NCBI RefSeq assembly: GCF_905475465.1
Contig: NC_062253.1
Location: 1,054,001-1,118,000 of the forward strand
From: Pieris napi
Taxonomy: Eukaryota > Arthropoda > Insecta > Lepidoptera > Pieridae
Direction of reading: 5' to 3'
DNA: 64,000 nucleotides
The translations under genes and the position numbers were made by a program. Position 1 is the stretch's first letter. Each line of letters starts with the position of its first letter. Under the pieces are notes generated by a model. That model was not told where the DNA came from and made no database searches. It worked only from the letters and a program-made list of their open reading frames with translations. Positions 13,001 through 28,000 of this stretch are shown in pieces.

Positions 13001-16000
13001 TCTGCGAAAGTAAACCAAATATATATTTGTATATTCATGTGAAACATCAGATGTTTTAGGAGTAAAAATTTAATAATCTAAAATTCATGTATTTTACAGT
13101 GAACATAAATTAAAATAAATAGTAGTATTTACAATAAATACTACACAAAGTAGAGTTAAAAATGTAACTAATGTTAGTTTTTGCCTATTTAAAAATACAT
13201 ATTTCGACTCCTTCAAGAGAAGAGCGTAACAATTCTTAAAAGGCCGGAAACGCACTCGTGAGCCCTCTGGCTTTGAGAGTGTCCATGGGCGGTATCACTT
13301 AACATTAACACTAACCTGTTCTATAAAAAAATAAATTATTCGCCTAATTCGGATTAGGTACCCGATAGGTTAACCATGCTTTTTTTCCAAATTGATCAGC
13401 CCGCTACCGTATACTTAATTAAAATCTGAATGATTAGAGTTAATTCTGTTATTTTCGCGAAGAAAAGAGAAAAAAGAAAGTAAGTTGGAAGTAGGTAATA
13501 GTATTTTTGCTATTAATAAACTTTAGTGTAAAATGCGGGGCATATGATAAGAGGAACAGAAAAGTAAAGCAAAAGTAGAGTAGTGTCAAACTGGTGCCCA
13601 CAGTACAATAAACGCAAAAGAGAAAGATAATTTAGAACGTAGATAGACCAGATTAAGGAAACATCAGTTACTTGGCAGAGTGGCACAGTGCAGTCAGAAA
13701 TGACGGGATTTAGAAGAGAATTTTGCCAATAATGAGAATAATTCTGAAATAAAAGGTTTTTTTTTAATATAATAGTAAACTTTAATCTATATATAATTAC
13801 TTAAAAGGTTAGGTTCGTGAATACCACATATTTTTATATTTTTACGTACAAATATATAATATAATATGTACTTTTAATAATTGAGGAAACGTTTTTTAAA
13901 GTTGACAGATTTACGGTTGATTTAATTTCATGGGATTTCGGATGTGGGTAATGTTACAATGTTATCAATACTGTATATTATCTTATAAGCTATGTTTTAA
14001 TATATGTATACTCATAGGGAGTTCATTGACCTTGTAACAGCCAATTTCCTCCGACTTCAAGAAATTAGTTTGTATGTATTATTTCCGGATAAAGTCATGA
14101 ATAATTAAAGCAGAGAACCAATACAACACTATTACCGATGTTCCCCTTTCTAAAAATAAGATTATCTGTATTTCTTCTGTTGTTTTTGTTAAGAACCGGT
14201 AACGAACATAAAGTCATCTAGACTAAAACAATGAAATACAAAAGAAAACATACCTTTATTCACATTTCCTCGTGAATCGTGAATCGAGTCATGGTTTGGT
14301 GCTCTTCGACATGCGCAAGAGAGCAAAGCGCCGACACTAGTGCATCTTCACTCACTGTTATTGCAGTAGGATCCAACACAAATATACAGTATTTACAATA
14401 TTTTTAAGATACATAGTAATAATACTTAATAGTGAACAGAAAATAAAAACAATTTTAAAATGTTGGGTCCCTGTGACATTGCACCTTTATTGCTGGCATT
14501 GACAGGCTGTATTGCGATACTTATTTGTTGAGCAAGAAAAGCACCAGCTCTGGGGTCACCAATACTAACTACCAGGCGCCAACTTAAATCATTAATTCGC
14601 GCCTGTGCATCTGAACCCCACGGCCCATGAGTGAGAGGCCCTCTACTCTATCTGTTATATGTTTAAAGTTCTAGAATCTTATAGACGCAAAGAAAATATA
14701 ATCCCACTTAAGCACTTTAAACGGATATAAAACAATGATAAAAACGGATATACAACATATATATGTATAATTGTATATAGTGTTCATGATTTATATAAAA
14801 TATAACAATGTTTAACAAAAGCTTTTTTAAAAATATCTACTGTATTTTGATCCGATACTACTGTTATAAACTGGGAACACTTTCGCGAGCCGACACTAGC
14901 CGGCGAACAAGCTGGCACCGGCAGTCACCTGCCAGATACCGAACAGCGCGCGCGCAACGACAATCGATTCGCGACAATCGAACGAGATCGTTAAATCGAT
15001 TTTAATAATAAATCGGAATCGTGTGGTCTGTGATGTGATTCGATACGCGTTAAGCTTTTGTTTTACTAAGTTTAATGAAGTTTAGGTTGCGTAGGGCTGT
15101 GTATCCCTCTGGCTCTATCCTTAACAATACTTGTTCGTTTAAGTCGTAATTTACGAAATTATTTTTGAAACTAACTGTATTTTTTTGGTTTAATATTAAC
15201 TGGTTTTTGAGTGTCCATTTAATCCAAGTTATACTTCGCAGTTTGGTACGATATGGTTCGAGTCCTTTGTTTCAAAAATATCGTTTATTTATCGGTCTGA
15301 GTTATATATAATTAATAGTATGTATAGATAGTCTCAATTACATTAGTATGTATTACTTAATTCTAGCAAAAACTATAAATTTTAATATTTTCCATTAAAG
15401 TAATAATTCAAGGTTACAACGTGAGCCTGTTATGTATGTATATAAATACGAAATTATGCACATAAACAAACGTAGTACGCCAGTGTTTTGTTTGGATTTT
15501 GTTTATCCCTAGTCTTGGAAAGCTATAAGATTGAATAACATTATTAATATAAACAATTAATATTAAATTATGGGTTTAATTCGTGATGAAACAATAAATT
15601 GTTTCGGATTAATAGACACAGTAGTACGTTGATCAAACTGCCTGAATTTTTATCTGTGGATTACATGTAATAAAACGGACGGGTTTCTTGAGAGAAATAA
15701 GGAATTGATAAACAGTTTTCGTTTAAATGCAATATCTTTACTAAACTTATATGAAAGTTTTTTTACGATTCTTTCTTGTTTATTCAAAATTGTCACACAT
15801 TTTCATATTTGGTCAACGAAGGCCCCCGTGGGTGTATATGTGTCCCCCGCAAAAAATACTTACGCAACCCACCTGTTTAATTGTCGCCATGATGTATTGT
15901 ATAAATAATTTAATAGATCGTAATTTTTACAGCCCACGTCGATTTTGTAACTAATTGTGCAATATTGGTTTTTGACTTAGTGCTGCTCTGACGGAAACGG

Positions 16001-19000
16001 AAATTCGACAAAGAATAAACAAGTTTACATCGTATGCTGTTTTAGATAAGCTCTAATTGTAAATTTAGTTGCCAAGAATTTTTTTTCTATAAACCAAATT
16101 AACCAACCATTTCAAATTGTAGTTTTGTTGTTCAAAATTTAAAACTCATTTAATCATATAGGTAACACTTTGTACACTTATGACTTGTCAGTAAAGAAAT
16201 ACTGTATATTAATGCTTCTAATTTTACATTTAGTGCCAGTTCTCAAATCAAGGGCGTAGAACGGAAGAGAAGAACTGGCAATAAACTCTCCGCCACTCTT
16301 TTTAATCGCCAGGTTTTTTTTTTACACAACGTTTGTAAGGAGCTGCAACTATTAAACCATGTTCCACATGACATCTTAAGTAATTAATAATAATAACATA
16401 AATTAAAAACAAGATTTGTCCTCTTTCACAGGAGGCATGGTGAAATAGGAGCACGCACTTACATTCTCGGGTCTCGTTGTCTATATTTCGTTAAATTTCC
16501 GTTTTCGTGCCTTAAATTGTTGTACAGTGATAGTTTGTGAATTGTAAAATCTTACAAAATTGTATCGGAAACAATATATGTATTGTTGTATGCGAATAAG
16601 GTCGAGGCGGTGTGTGCACGCGCAATTAGCATCCTTTGCACCGTGACATTTGTACGTGTAACAAGTTATGTCTGGGAATTGAAATTTTAATTTAGAAGGA
16701 TTTTTAATCGTATTCATATATCTCAAGTAAACCCCTTAATAATCGCTCACACTCTCAATTCCAGAGGGCTCGTTAGTTTGCCGTTTAAGAATTAGTACGC
16801 TCTTTGTTATTAAAAAGTTCAATGTTTTGACTTACCATAAACGGAAGACCCTCCCTAGTTTACTCAAATGTTTGGAAGTCACGAACGTTTCAAAGACAAT
16901 TTTCAAGTTCATACACAAGCAGCTCGTTTGTTAATAAATGAATTCTTGAAGACGTTAAACTTAATCCAAACGAAAATCCATTGAAACGTCTTGGATCTAG
17001 CAGTTACGAGGTTTCGCATTACCAAACGTAATTAATTTATAGTTTATCCTTCCTTACCGATTACCATTATCCCTAATAAGGCTTCTAAGGAGTGATATCG
17101 CACGATGAACTTTGATTGGATTGAACAATATCCTTTGTGATAGATCGATCTATGTTTATATGTTTTACACTCTTTATCCTCTGAAGTATTATTATAAATA
17201 ATAGCGTGTTTAATAAAATACTGCTTAATTTTTCTTTAAGCAAATAATGCAATTCCATAATGATGTACATCTGTGAGTTATGGATTGGAAACTGACGACG
17301 TGTAACCAAATTGTCAAATCATTGCCTAGTCCAGTGATAAAAGATAGGTCAAAACATTTTTGTTTCAATACCAAATAGTTTATGTATGAAGTATCAATAA
17401 CAAGTGAATTACATCACCTCATTTTAATTCAAGTTGTGCTTAATTTTACATAACTTACGTCAGTCTCAGTCTAGGTCAAGGTACACTTGTACTTACGTAT
17501 GTGCCACTATTTGGTTAAATTCGGCAGATATTTTGCGCCTGCGAAACTACACCAATTTTAAAAGTCCAGAAATATCTTGTTATTATATATTTAAACGTCT
17601 GAAACAATTAATTTGTTAATTTCGATTTTTATTTATTAATGATTAATCGAAAACTTGGTACGTCCCAACTCTGAATAACCCTAGGTAACAATATACAGCG
17701 CAAATAGGCGCCGATATTTATTCATACTTAGGATATAGCCGTCCAACGCGTTTCCTTGACGCAGTCACTCCGGAAGGGCCGAACCATATTCGTACATCTT
17801 CCCAAATACGGCTCGGTGACTATAATCCGTTCAAGCCTTGAGTACATACGCAGACGTTTACTTTCTTTACCAGTTTAGCTTTTTCTTGATAATATGATAC
17901 TTAATGAATCGAGTTCCAGTTCTAACGAGCTTTGAGAGAAATAAAATCAATTTCTTTAAAATCACTTATCTCGTCTATTGACCAGTTTTGTCACACAGTT
18001 GTGTTGTAGTGGAACGCGTATCGAATCAATAATAAGGAGATAATGCCATTATAGTGTGGAGTATGTGCCGGCCTATGAAGGCCTGACGAATCGAGAATGT
18101 CCATGTATAGATTTGTAAAAGAGGGCAGCAGTAAGCGCCTCTTCGTTCAAGGAACCCTCGAAGGGGACGAGAAGCCGTTAAAATCCAGTTTAAAGAAACC
18201 ACAATCAGAAGTCGGTTCACCTATAACAACGAGTTTGAACTTGCCATCTGTTCCGAGAAGTCTTCGAGAGAGTTTGACGAGACACGAGACCGTGTATGAC
18301 GGGAATTATCCAGGCGTGGAGCGTTACCGTTCAGGGTCATACAATGGCAGGATCGTCCATGAGGGAAACCAGACGCACTTCGAATATGATGGTGAAAGCG
18401 CGCTCGCGGTGCCCACATCAGCGGGTGGAAGGGGTATATCGGAAATGCAGGCGATTCACACGAACAAACGTTTGTCGACCGAGGTCCTAGGCTCCTCGCT
18501 GGAGTCTACGAAGATCTCGAAGAAAGATGACAGTGGGCAGAGGAGGATCACGACGAGAATTGTCAGGAAGGTGACGACGCTGACGAGGGGAGAAGAAAAA
18601 TCATCGATGGAGGACTTACGAGGAAGGGAAGTGCGACGGTCTTCGGAGCAGTACAGACATTACGAAGTAGAGTCAACGCCACCTAGACGAACAAAGGTAT
18701 TTCATGCTATGTGGTTGTGTGGTTAGGTAATAAGGAATCTGTGTTAAAATCTTGTTTTCACGCAACTTGCCCGCTAATTAGTTGGAGTGAGGAAAGAGTT
18801 ATTTAAGTCTGTTTGTGCATCTTAATAGAACAAATGAAGAAGAGTGAGAATATTCCTATTTAAAATTTAAAGTACTAAAATAATAAACATACAAAATAAT
18901 AATAAGAATAATAATCAAAAAGGAAAACTAACAAAAATTATGAAAGGAATAAGGTACATTTTAAGTGTGTAATGTGTGTGTGTGTTGTGGTTGTACCTGG

Positions 19001-22000
19001 CTTAGCATTATGCTGAGGAACAGACGTGTTCCACAGCGCTGGTCATTCTGCCAGAGACCACAACAGCTAGTTTGCGCCTCAGATGCAATAAAAGAAAAAT
19101 AATGATTACAAAGGCATGTAAAATTGTAAATTCTAATACATTCCTTGAATGTAGAGTCATTTAAAATACACGTAATGTATCATTGAACTTGCAATACTAA
19201 TTACGTTTTTTACTAAAGGAAACTGTATTTTAACACATCCTTCATACAAACTAGTTATCCAACTCCGGAAATCCTTAGTTTTTGAACATAACTTTGATTT
19301 ATGTTCTGGCCTTAATCTGCAGACGAAATTATCACGTTTTTATTGCATTGTTTTTGTTCCCATATTTTTTTGGTTTTAATTGCGTTTTAGATTATGTTTT
19401 GAATTTATAAAGGTCAGTGTTGATAAACATAACATTTTTATTAATCTTTTCTATGTTTATCGATTAGTGAGCCCTTCGATTTATCTTCTCTCTTTTTGTT
19501 TCTCTTGTACACCTTGATTGTTGAGAAGTGTTGGCCTAGAGGCTTCAGCGTGCGACTCTCATCCCTAAGGTTCGATCCCCGGCTTTGCACCAATGGACTT
19601 GCTATATGCGCGTTTAATATTCGCTCGAACGGTGAAGGAAAACATCGTGAGGAAACCGGCTTGCCTTAGACCCAAAAAGTCGAATACGTGTGTCAGGCAC
19701 AGGAGGCTGATCTCCTCTGCCTGACTGACTTAGAAAGGTTGTAGTGCCACTGGTTTATTATATACATTGATACATGTGAACCTAAGATTGATATATCTAT
19801 CAACCACTATTATCTTAAAAGGTTCGTGTTTTAAGTTTGTTTAAAATCAATCAATTACAATTATAAGACTGAATTTATATTGAAGGCCACAACTTGGAAG
19901 CTTGAGATAATAATTTATATAAAAGCATGAAGGGCTACCTCTTCAGATATTTCTGGATTAAGTGGATGAGTAACGCATCTTTTGAACATCCATCGTTATT
20001 AATATATTTGTGTTCCCAGATGAAACATTACCAAAGTTAAAGTTTCTGAGAGCTTTGAGTCCGGACTGGTTACTGAAATTTTCACCTTAACTTTAACATC
20101 TTTTTCAAAGGCCGACAACGCACTTGCGATGAGCTGCGGTATCACTTAACATCAGGTGAGCCTCCTGCCCGTTTGCCTCCTATTAAATAAATAAAAAAAC
20201 TTGAACATTTAGTTTTTACTGAATTAATTCAAGGAAGTATCTCGAGATCAAAGTGATGAATTTCTAAATGCAAACCGCGTTGCACTCCTGATTGATATCT
20301 GTCAGGTGGTCAGCCATTTCGTATTCCTATTCATGAGCAAAAGCGACGCGTGCTTTGATGATTCTATTTTACGTTTTTGAAATAGTGAGTACGTGCACGT
20401 TAATTTTACGTGCTAAACTACGTATATATACAAAAACATAGTCTCTTTCCCTTTAATACAGACTGTAAGTGTTATTGGACACTTTCTTATGTTAAATATC
20501 CTTATAGTAATTTACTTATTAGTCTAAGTGAGGCTAGATCGTAATGTTCAATGGTTTCTCAGTGACGAAACAATGTATTAAAAATATATCATGGGTTCAG
20601 CCTTAGATTTCTGCATAGTCTAGATTTGTGTCTGAACTTGGAACGTGGGATTACTTAGAACTAAACGGAAGCACTGCCTTGTGTAATGTACAAAAATTGT
20701 ATGAAGAAGTGATGCCTTTGACCTGATAACTGATATTATACACGAATAATAGTAGAATTCCTACTGAGAGCTTTAAAGCTTGACGCACTGTTGCCTAAAA
20801 TTGTATAATATCTCTCTAATATATAAAATTCTCGTGGCATATTCTACATGCAAATTTTCACCCGTCTACGATCAACCTATATTTTTAATTACTATCTACA
20901 AGATAGTTATTTTATTGAACTAAAATAATGTTTCCTAGAAATTATATACATGGCAAAATAACTTTTGCCGGGTCAGCTAGTTTTAATATATGATTATAGA
21001 TAGATTCTCCTCGTGATTCTTAAAAATATTCTTTATAATATTTTAGCTGTAGTCAGCTAATATCTAGGAACCCCAAACCACTTATGAAGCCAAAGCAATA
21101 TTTTTATGCAAATGATGAGCGTCTTTGACCGAATGACGTCATTCATTTTATAGTTGACGACTTAGCTGTCATTCATTTAATTTTTATTACTAACTGATAT
21201 CACCGTTGTCTAAGTTTTAACATCTTCTGTATAGAAATTTGCTTTTTAAGCTTCGTTCGCAAGGAAACATAAGCTATTGCTAAATATTTAAATTAAAATA
21301 AATAAACCAGTGGCTCTAAAACCTTTTTAGGTATAGGTCTCAGATTGTTTCATGATAATTCCAATCTAATAGGCAAGTAGCTGATCAGCCTCTTGTGCCT
21401 AACACACGCCGTGGACTTTTTGGGTAAGGCAAGTCGGTTTCCTCACGATGTTTTCCTTTACCGTTCGAGCTACTGTTAAATGCGCATATAGCAAATCCAT
21501 TGGGTGCACAGCCGGGGATCGAATATATGACCTCAGAGATGAGAGTCGCACGCTGAATTAATTACCTCTTACCAATTATTAAAAAAAAAAACATTAAAAA
21601 AAGATTTGTTTATTATTTACAACTTAAATGTACATACTTTTTAAATTGTAATACAAAGCGTTCAATGTCGCTTTTGCGAATTCTGCGATCATATATTAAA
21701 GTCTGTTCGACTCAAAAAAAATCGTTATTTATTTCTAAACCGACACCATCTAAGGCATCACTCCAAAAACGACTCCGAAGATCAATGAACTACTCGACGA
21801 GATGAATTTAAGATGCATATATATAAGATTTGTCACGTTTTAGTGTATAAAAACATAGATTGGAAACCTAACAAACATATTTCCATACAATGTAGGACGT
21901 GTATTCATTTTCAAATTATGCAAAGATAATATATTGAGAATGAATTAAATATATCTTTCAACAATGTCCTTTAAATACGAGTCATACTTATTGTATCTCT

Positions 22001-25000
22001 GAAGGTGACAAATCGTTAACAAAAACAAAAGACATTTGTTTTAGTACTTGTAGATAAATAATGGCAGCATCCTCTTGCAGTATGTTCTCCTGGTACTTTG
22101 AAATTTGTTTTTCAAAGTACTTCTGAATAACTCAGATTTTGTTTAATCTTATATTGAAGTGCATGTAGTTACATATATATCCCAGTATATGTAAGGATAT
22201 ATAGAGCCTTCTTTCTACGGGATAAGCCTATTTCATGAAAGGAATTTTAACCTTAAATTTAGATACATACAAAATACATATATAAATGCGTTGCGGAATG
22301 ATTTATAACAAATCAGTTAAATAACGTTTAAGGCTTTCTTATTAAGTTACTAAGTATTTTATCAGAAAATCGTGTATAAATATCTAATTATTTATTTTAT
22401 TTAATAACTCATATAATGCAAACAGACTATATGACGAATAAATGTAATCCAAACGTGATAAATCAAGTTTCACTTAAACAGTAGTAATTAGTTTTCAATC
22501 GAGCGTAAGATATGCGGCGGCCATCTGCAATGCATAAGATGTTAATTACAACGTCATTGATGGCGTAAATGTGCATCTATATTAATTTTAAGCATGCACT
22601 TTTAGTTTTTACTTTACACGATTCTGATAAAATTATTTTCATGTAAATAAACAGAAATGAATCGGCGTTGAGAAATGAATTGCCGCCCCTGTGGCGTGGG
22701 CCCCACGTTGAGAAACACTAGTCTAGAGAAATGAAATGTTGACGACTCATTCGGTCTAGTGGTTAGTACCCCTGACTGCGTATCCATGGGTCCCAGGTTC
22801 GATCCCCGGCTGAGACCAACATCGATGTGATGAGCATTTGGTGTTGTGCTTAGGTCTTGGGTGTTCAAATATATATTTATATTTCTATCTATCTATAATA
22901 TGTATGTATATCCGTTGCCTAGTACCCATAACACAAGCTTCACCAGCTTAGCGTGGGACTAGGTCAATTGGTGTGAATTGTCTTTAAAAAAAAAAAGTAA
23001 TATGTCATTTATTTAAATTAATAAATATAATATTTATGTCGGTTTATGGGTGAAATTTGAAAAGAAGTCTCGTTTAACAGCCTTTTAAATGTAAAATGTA
23101 AAGTACGAAATAACGACTTGTAGAAATTACGATCAGTTATATATATATAACACCAAACGTAAGTTAACGTGACATATGGCTAATTAACTAAACGCGTAAC
23201 TTTCATGAGCATTTCATAACATACATACATAGTGTCAAAGATATTTTTTCTATTCACCAAGATCTAAGTTAAACGTTAAATGTATTTAGAATAGAATCAA
23301 ATACATTCGTTTTACAGCGATATCGTTAACCGTTTGAGTTATTGCCGTGGTTTATTTCAGATTTGAACTTTGACTCGTGAAGAACGCAACGTTCATTACT
23401 GTATTCCTCGCTCATCATCTATTTTCATATCGTGATCTGTAAGTTTTATGAAGGTGTCTGTATAGTCGAAGAAGATACAGCCACAGGAGGCTGATCTGCT
23501 TGCCTATAAGATTAACAATCGATCATTAAACAGATACAGAAATCTAAGGCCCAGATCTATAAATGTTGTAGCGCCACTGATTTATTTTCATTTTATTCTA
23601 GTAGAAACAATATGTATTGTGTATTGTTTTGAATTATTTTAAATTGTTCTAGAATTATGCCTGTTATTATGTAATAGTAAAAATTATTTCTCAGTGTAAT
23701 TATGAAACATATAAATGTTTAGTTGACCGAAAGTCAAGTGTTGCAATATTTAATGATTTCAAAATTCAAGGTATGACCGCTATCTCACAAATCACAAAGT
23801 GCGGATATCTGGTCTGGTGAACCTTTTGTTTCCTTGAGACATACAGTTAAAGAACTTAAACATAGAGCTTTCAATTGGAGCAGCTATGCAAGGAAAGACT
23901 ATTGAAAGTAGGTAAAAAAAATATAAATAAAAAACTTTTTTAATTTCCAATCATTACAAATGTAGTTATAGTATTACATACAGCTTAGATTTGTAATATA
24001 CATTTTTTTTCTTCTTATCGTAATATCCTAGCTTCCTTCAGTACCGTTGATCGGAACCCCTTCACGGGTAAAGCTCTAGCCGTGTACAAATATCTATCTA
24101 TGGCTTCCTTTGTCTATTCGCTACCTGCTTCTGTTTTTTCGACCCAATGTTTTAAAGGATTCTCTTTTAAAAGGGTCTGTTGTGGTCTCTGGCAGAATGA
24201 CCAGCGCTCTGGAACATGTCTGCTCCACAGCATAATGTTGAGCCAGTTCCAGTTACAACCACAACACATTCACACTTAAAATGTATCTTATTAATTTTTT
24301 TCTTTACATAATTTTTTGTGTGTTTCTTTAGTACCTAATATGTTATTATATATATATAATAATGTTATGTCTATGTCTAATAAATGCCAGGGATTACCTC
24401 AATTAAATGAAGAATGAAAATTTTTCTACAAAATTTATGATTATATCAAAAAGAGAGTATATTTGGTAGTTAGTAGGTAAAGCGATTTATTTCCAACACA
24501 CAAATATACAGTTTTTACAATATGCTTAACCTACATAGTAACAATAATATCGTGAGGATATATCCGGAGTAGTGGTCGCCCGGGCCTGGCGGGTGAACAA
24601 ATAAAGTCCCTTTTTAGAAAAGAGGAGTTTCTGACACTCCCCTGCCGCCTAGCTCCTCAGTCACAGATGCCTGATCGCGTGCCTGATATGCTACCATGTA
24701 GGGTTCCTATGTATAATAAAAAATATGAATAGAAAATTAAAACAAATTAAAAAAAAATAACCGCAGTAGCAGATTTTAATAAGGAAGCAGTAGTAGTTTT
24801 TTTTCAACTATGAATAATATTTGTATCTTGAAATATCATTTTATTAAAAGCCATTTCTCTAGTCGTGGTAACTGAATAGTCCGTTACCAAATCTATATTG
24901 TGTCTGATACCGTTATGTCGCGATTTATTTGTTCGTGCCAGACGAGAATCAATTTATTCGGTGGATGGTTTTGTGGTCTGAGTTTTATTTTATGTGGTAT

Positions 25001-28000
25001 TAGATGGATAATGTCTGTACAGTATTTAGAAATGAGTTTCAACAACTATAGTAGGTTATAGGGGTGACAAATCTCGTTATAAATTGTTTCATCAGAAATT
25101 GAAAGCAGACATCACGGAGATGCAGTGTACATATAAGTTATTATGGCCAGAAAAATTAATCATTGCTTCTTGGTTCTTTTTCTGACCGGGTCCTGAACTC
25201 TCTTCTAATAGCGTTCCTAACTGCAAGCTGTTATACCCAATGTCAATATGTTAGAAAAGCAGAAAGCAGCCGTATTTTAAATTTGTAGAGTTTATTATTT
25301 TCATATAGGTAAAAGATATTTTTTTCATATTGTTAAAAATAATTTTTACGAATGTTAGTTCTTAAATTTATGGTGTAACGGAAACGCTCTCGTAAATAAG
25401 TTCTAAAGTCGGAAGTGGAAGATCCATATGGTGTGCACAGGATACATAACAGGTGCGCCTGCGCATCCATGCGTGCAGTATTCGCAGTTGACTAACTCAA
25501 CATGCGTGATTAGTTTCGATATTAAGTTGAAAATTGCTAGAAAGTGTTTATAGATTTTTATTTATTTTAGTACATACCTTGTGATGCGGTTGATATCCGC
25601 GTATATTTTAGTATAAAATATTATTCACGATGATATATTGAGCCTGGTCTTGTCAAAGACTGTACTACACTAAGAGATACTTCTCTATACAAAAGTTTAG
25701 TTTACCTCTTTGAACATAGCGTAGGTATACTCGTTGTGCCAAATTCGATTACGTAGAAACAGTTCCACGTCACTCAATAGTAGAATTACGAAATAAAAAA
25801 TAGTAAAAATAAAACATCTCGGGTTGTTAATTATAGGAAAGTGGATTAAGTCATCAGTGACAAGTGTTAAGTGATCTCTGACTTTCTCAATTAGCGCCCT
25901 TTGCTTTCATACGCGGTCAGGTGTAGAGCTCTCGATTCCGAGGAAATGCGGAAACATTATGATTCCAGTCACACATGGCTGACCTGGGGTCAATGGTCAG
26001 CCAAGCGAGAGTACGAAGTTGTTCATCGGTAATAACGTACCGATAATAGTTTGGTGTGCTTTATATAGCGTCTGTTTCTTTCTATAATTTATAATCTGCC
26101 TTCTTCGTTAGTCGCATTCTTTATTTCTGACAGACGTATTGGTGTTGCATATCTTCCTCCATTCCTCGTATCTTCAGCAAGCCTTAGCGGCTGTGTAAGG
26201 TGTTGGTGTGGTGGTGCTAATGCGTGTAAGGATCTTGACTTGGTCGGTCCAGCTAATCGGGAATCGGCCTCGGGGTCTCCTGCCTTACCAGTCACCTGTG
26301 ACCGGTTGCAAAGTGTTAAACTGTGCTTGTTGATTGTCTTGAGACGAATTATCTATTTATTTTTTTTATAATTACTAGTTTTTTTTATTGCTTAACAATA
26401 AGTCAAATCTAAAAAATGTGATTAGCATTTTTATTTCTTGTAATCTTTATTTCCATAATTGTCATATATTTTAGAAAAGATAGCTTATAACATACTGTAG
26501 ATATAAAATTTTATATGATGTGGTGAACTTTAATAAATAAATACAAAAACAGAAAGCTAGTAGGTATACATGAAAGCTCGTTAAGCTCGGAAGTGTCGTC
26601 AATGTAGTCCCTCAAGTTTCAATCAATATATAAGATATTTCATCTTCCATTAGGTGGTCATCATTGCATTTTAGGCGTTTTTTATTTTCTCTTGAGTTTT
26701 TTACAAAAAAACCAATGATTTATTTTTCTAAACTTTGCTTATTTATAGTATTGCCAGTGTCAAGTGACTTCTAACAGTCAGCAACATTTCAGTAGTCATG
26801 AGCCCGGTATAACATTTCTTAGAAGTAAATACTGCGCATGCACCGTAATGTTCACTTTATTACCTCGACTTAACCATATATGTAGCTTATGATTTTATCT
26901 CAGTGAGAAAGGGCAAACTTGTATCTTTCACAGAATTCAGATTTCGCCTCATTTATTTAACAACGATACTGTTATTAAAAGGAAAGATTTGTAGTATATC
27001 ACGAATAAAAAATATATTTTCTTTAATTGGTAAAAGCTAAAAAATCTTATTTTAAACCATAAGTTTCTGTAGCAAGGGTATGGAAATAATAAACTTTATT
27101 CATTTCTTTACAAATATGTGATGTTATCCCGTAACCCCGTAATGAGGTAGACATAGAAATGTCTGTTCTAAAATTCCTCCGTCGTCCATTTTTGTACATG
27201 CCAGTTGCTTCTAGATGTTTACTGCAGTACTTTTTGACACTATGTATTTATGTTGTAAAGTTATAATTCTTAAAAATACGCTCTTAAGAAAACTATTGTT
27301 GCACGGACAGAGTTCGACCAAAACCAAAACAAGTCAATATTCTGTAAATATTGTTTTAACTAATCCGAGTGATGTCATCATTGTGATGTCATGTTTGGAG
27401 AGGTCGTATATTGATTGTTCAGAGGTCATTCCTTTGAATTCATTTAGACATTAGCTCATCTGCTAGGCATAAGTGTAATAAGTGTTTTTCTATGCTTGAA
27501 GTTTAATCGAAAAGCTTTAAGTATACATTACTAAATCGATTTTACATTACTAAATCTCGAATTCATTTGAGTGTCAAATTTATTCTTTTGCGTATTAAGA
27601 AATTGATAAGTTTATTTCCTTATTTTCTATTCTTTCAGTAACTTAATACTAATACAATAGAAAACTTATTGATATATTTTAAAATTAAACTAAGTATATG
27701 ATATAAAACTAAACCTTTTAAAACTAATTATTAATAATGCAATACAGCCAGTGTGAGTATTTTCATGTGAAATAATATTCAGGGTGCGCAAGACACGCGT
27801 AAATGGTGCTTTCCTGAGTAAATTTGTACGCGCTCGCAAAGCAAGCAATTGCGTCCTCTTACCAAGCCGATTCTGATTATTTAACACTCGTAGCCCCAGT
27901 GTCTCTTACATTTTCCATATCTAAGGACTTGAAAAATATAATGTGATAAGTCCCTACTTACCTCTAACTTGTTGTATCCTACCATGCCCAAGACAAACAA

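Noticed and set aside
26089..26295. 68-codon reverse-strand ORF rich in Ala/Arg
   Set aside because: No recognisable domain; the GC-richer block resembles transposon sequence and lies next to a dispersed 3' tail at 26370.
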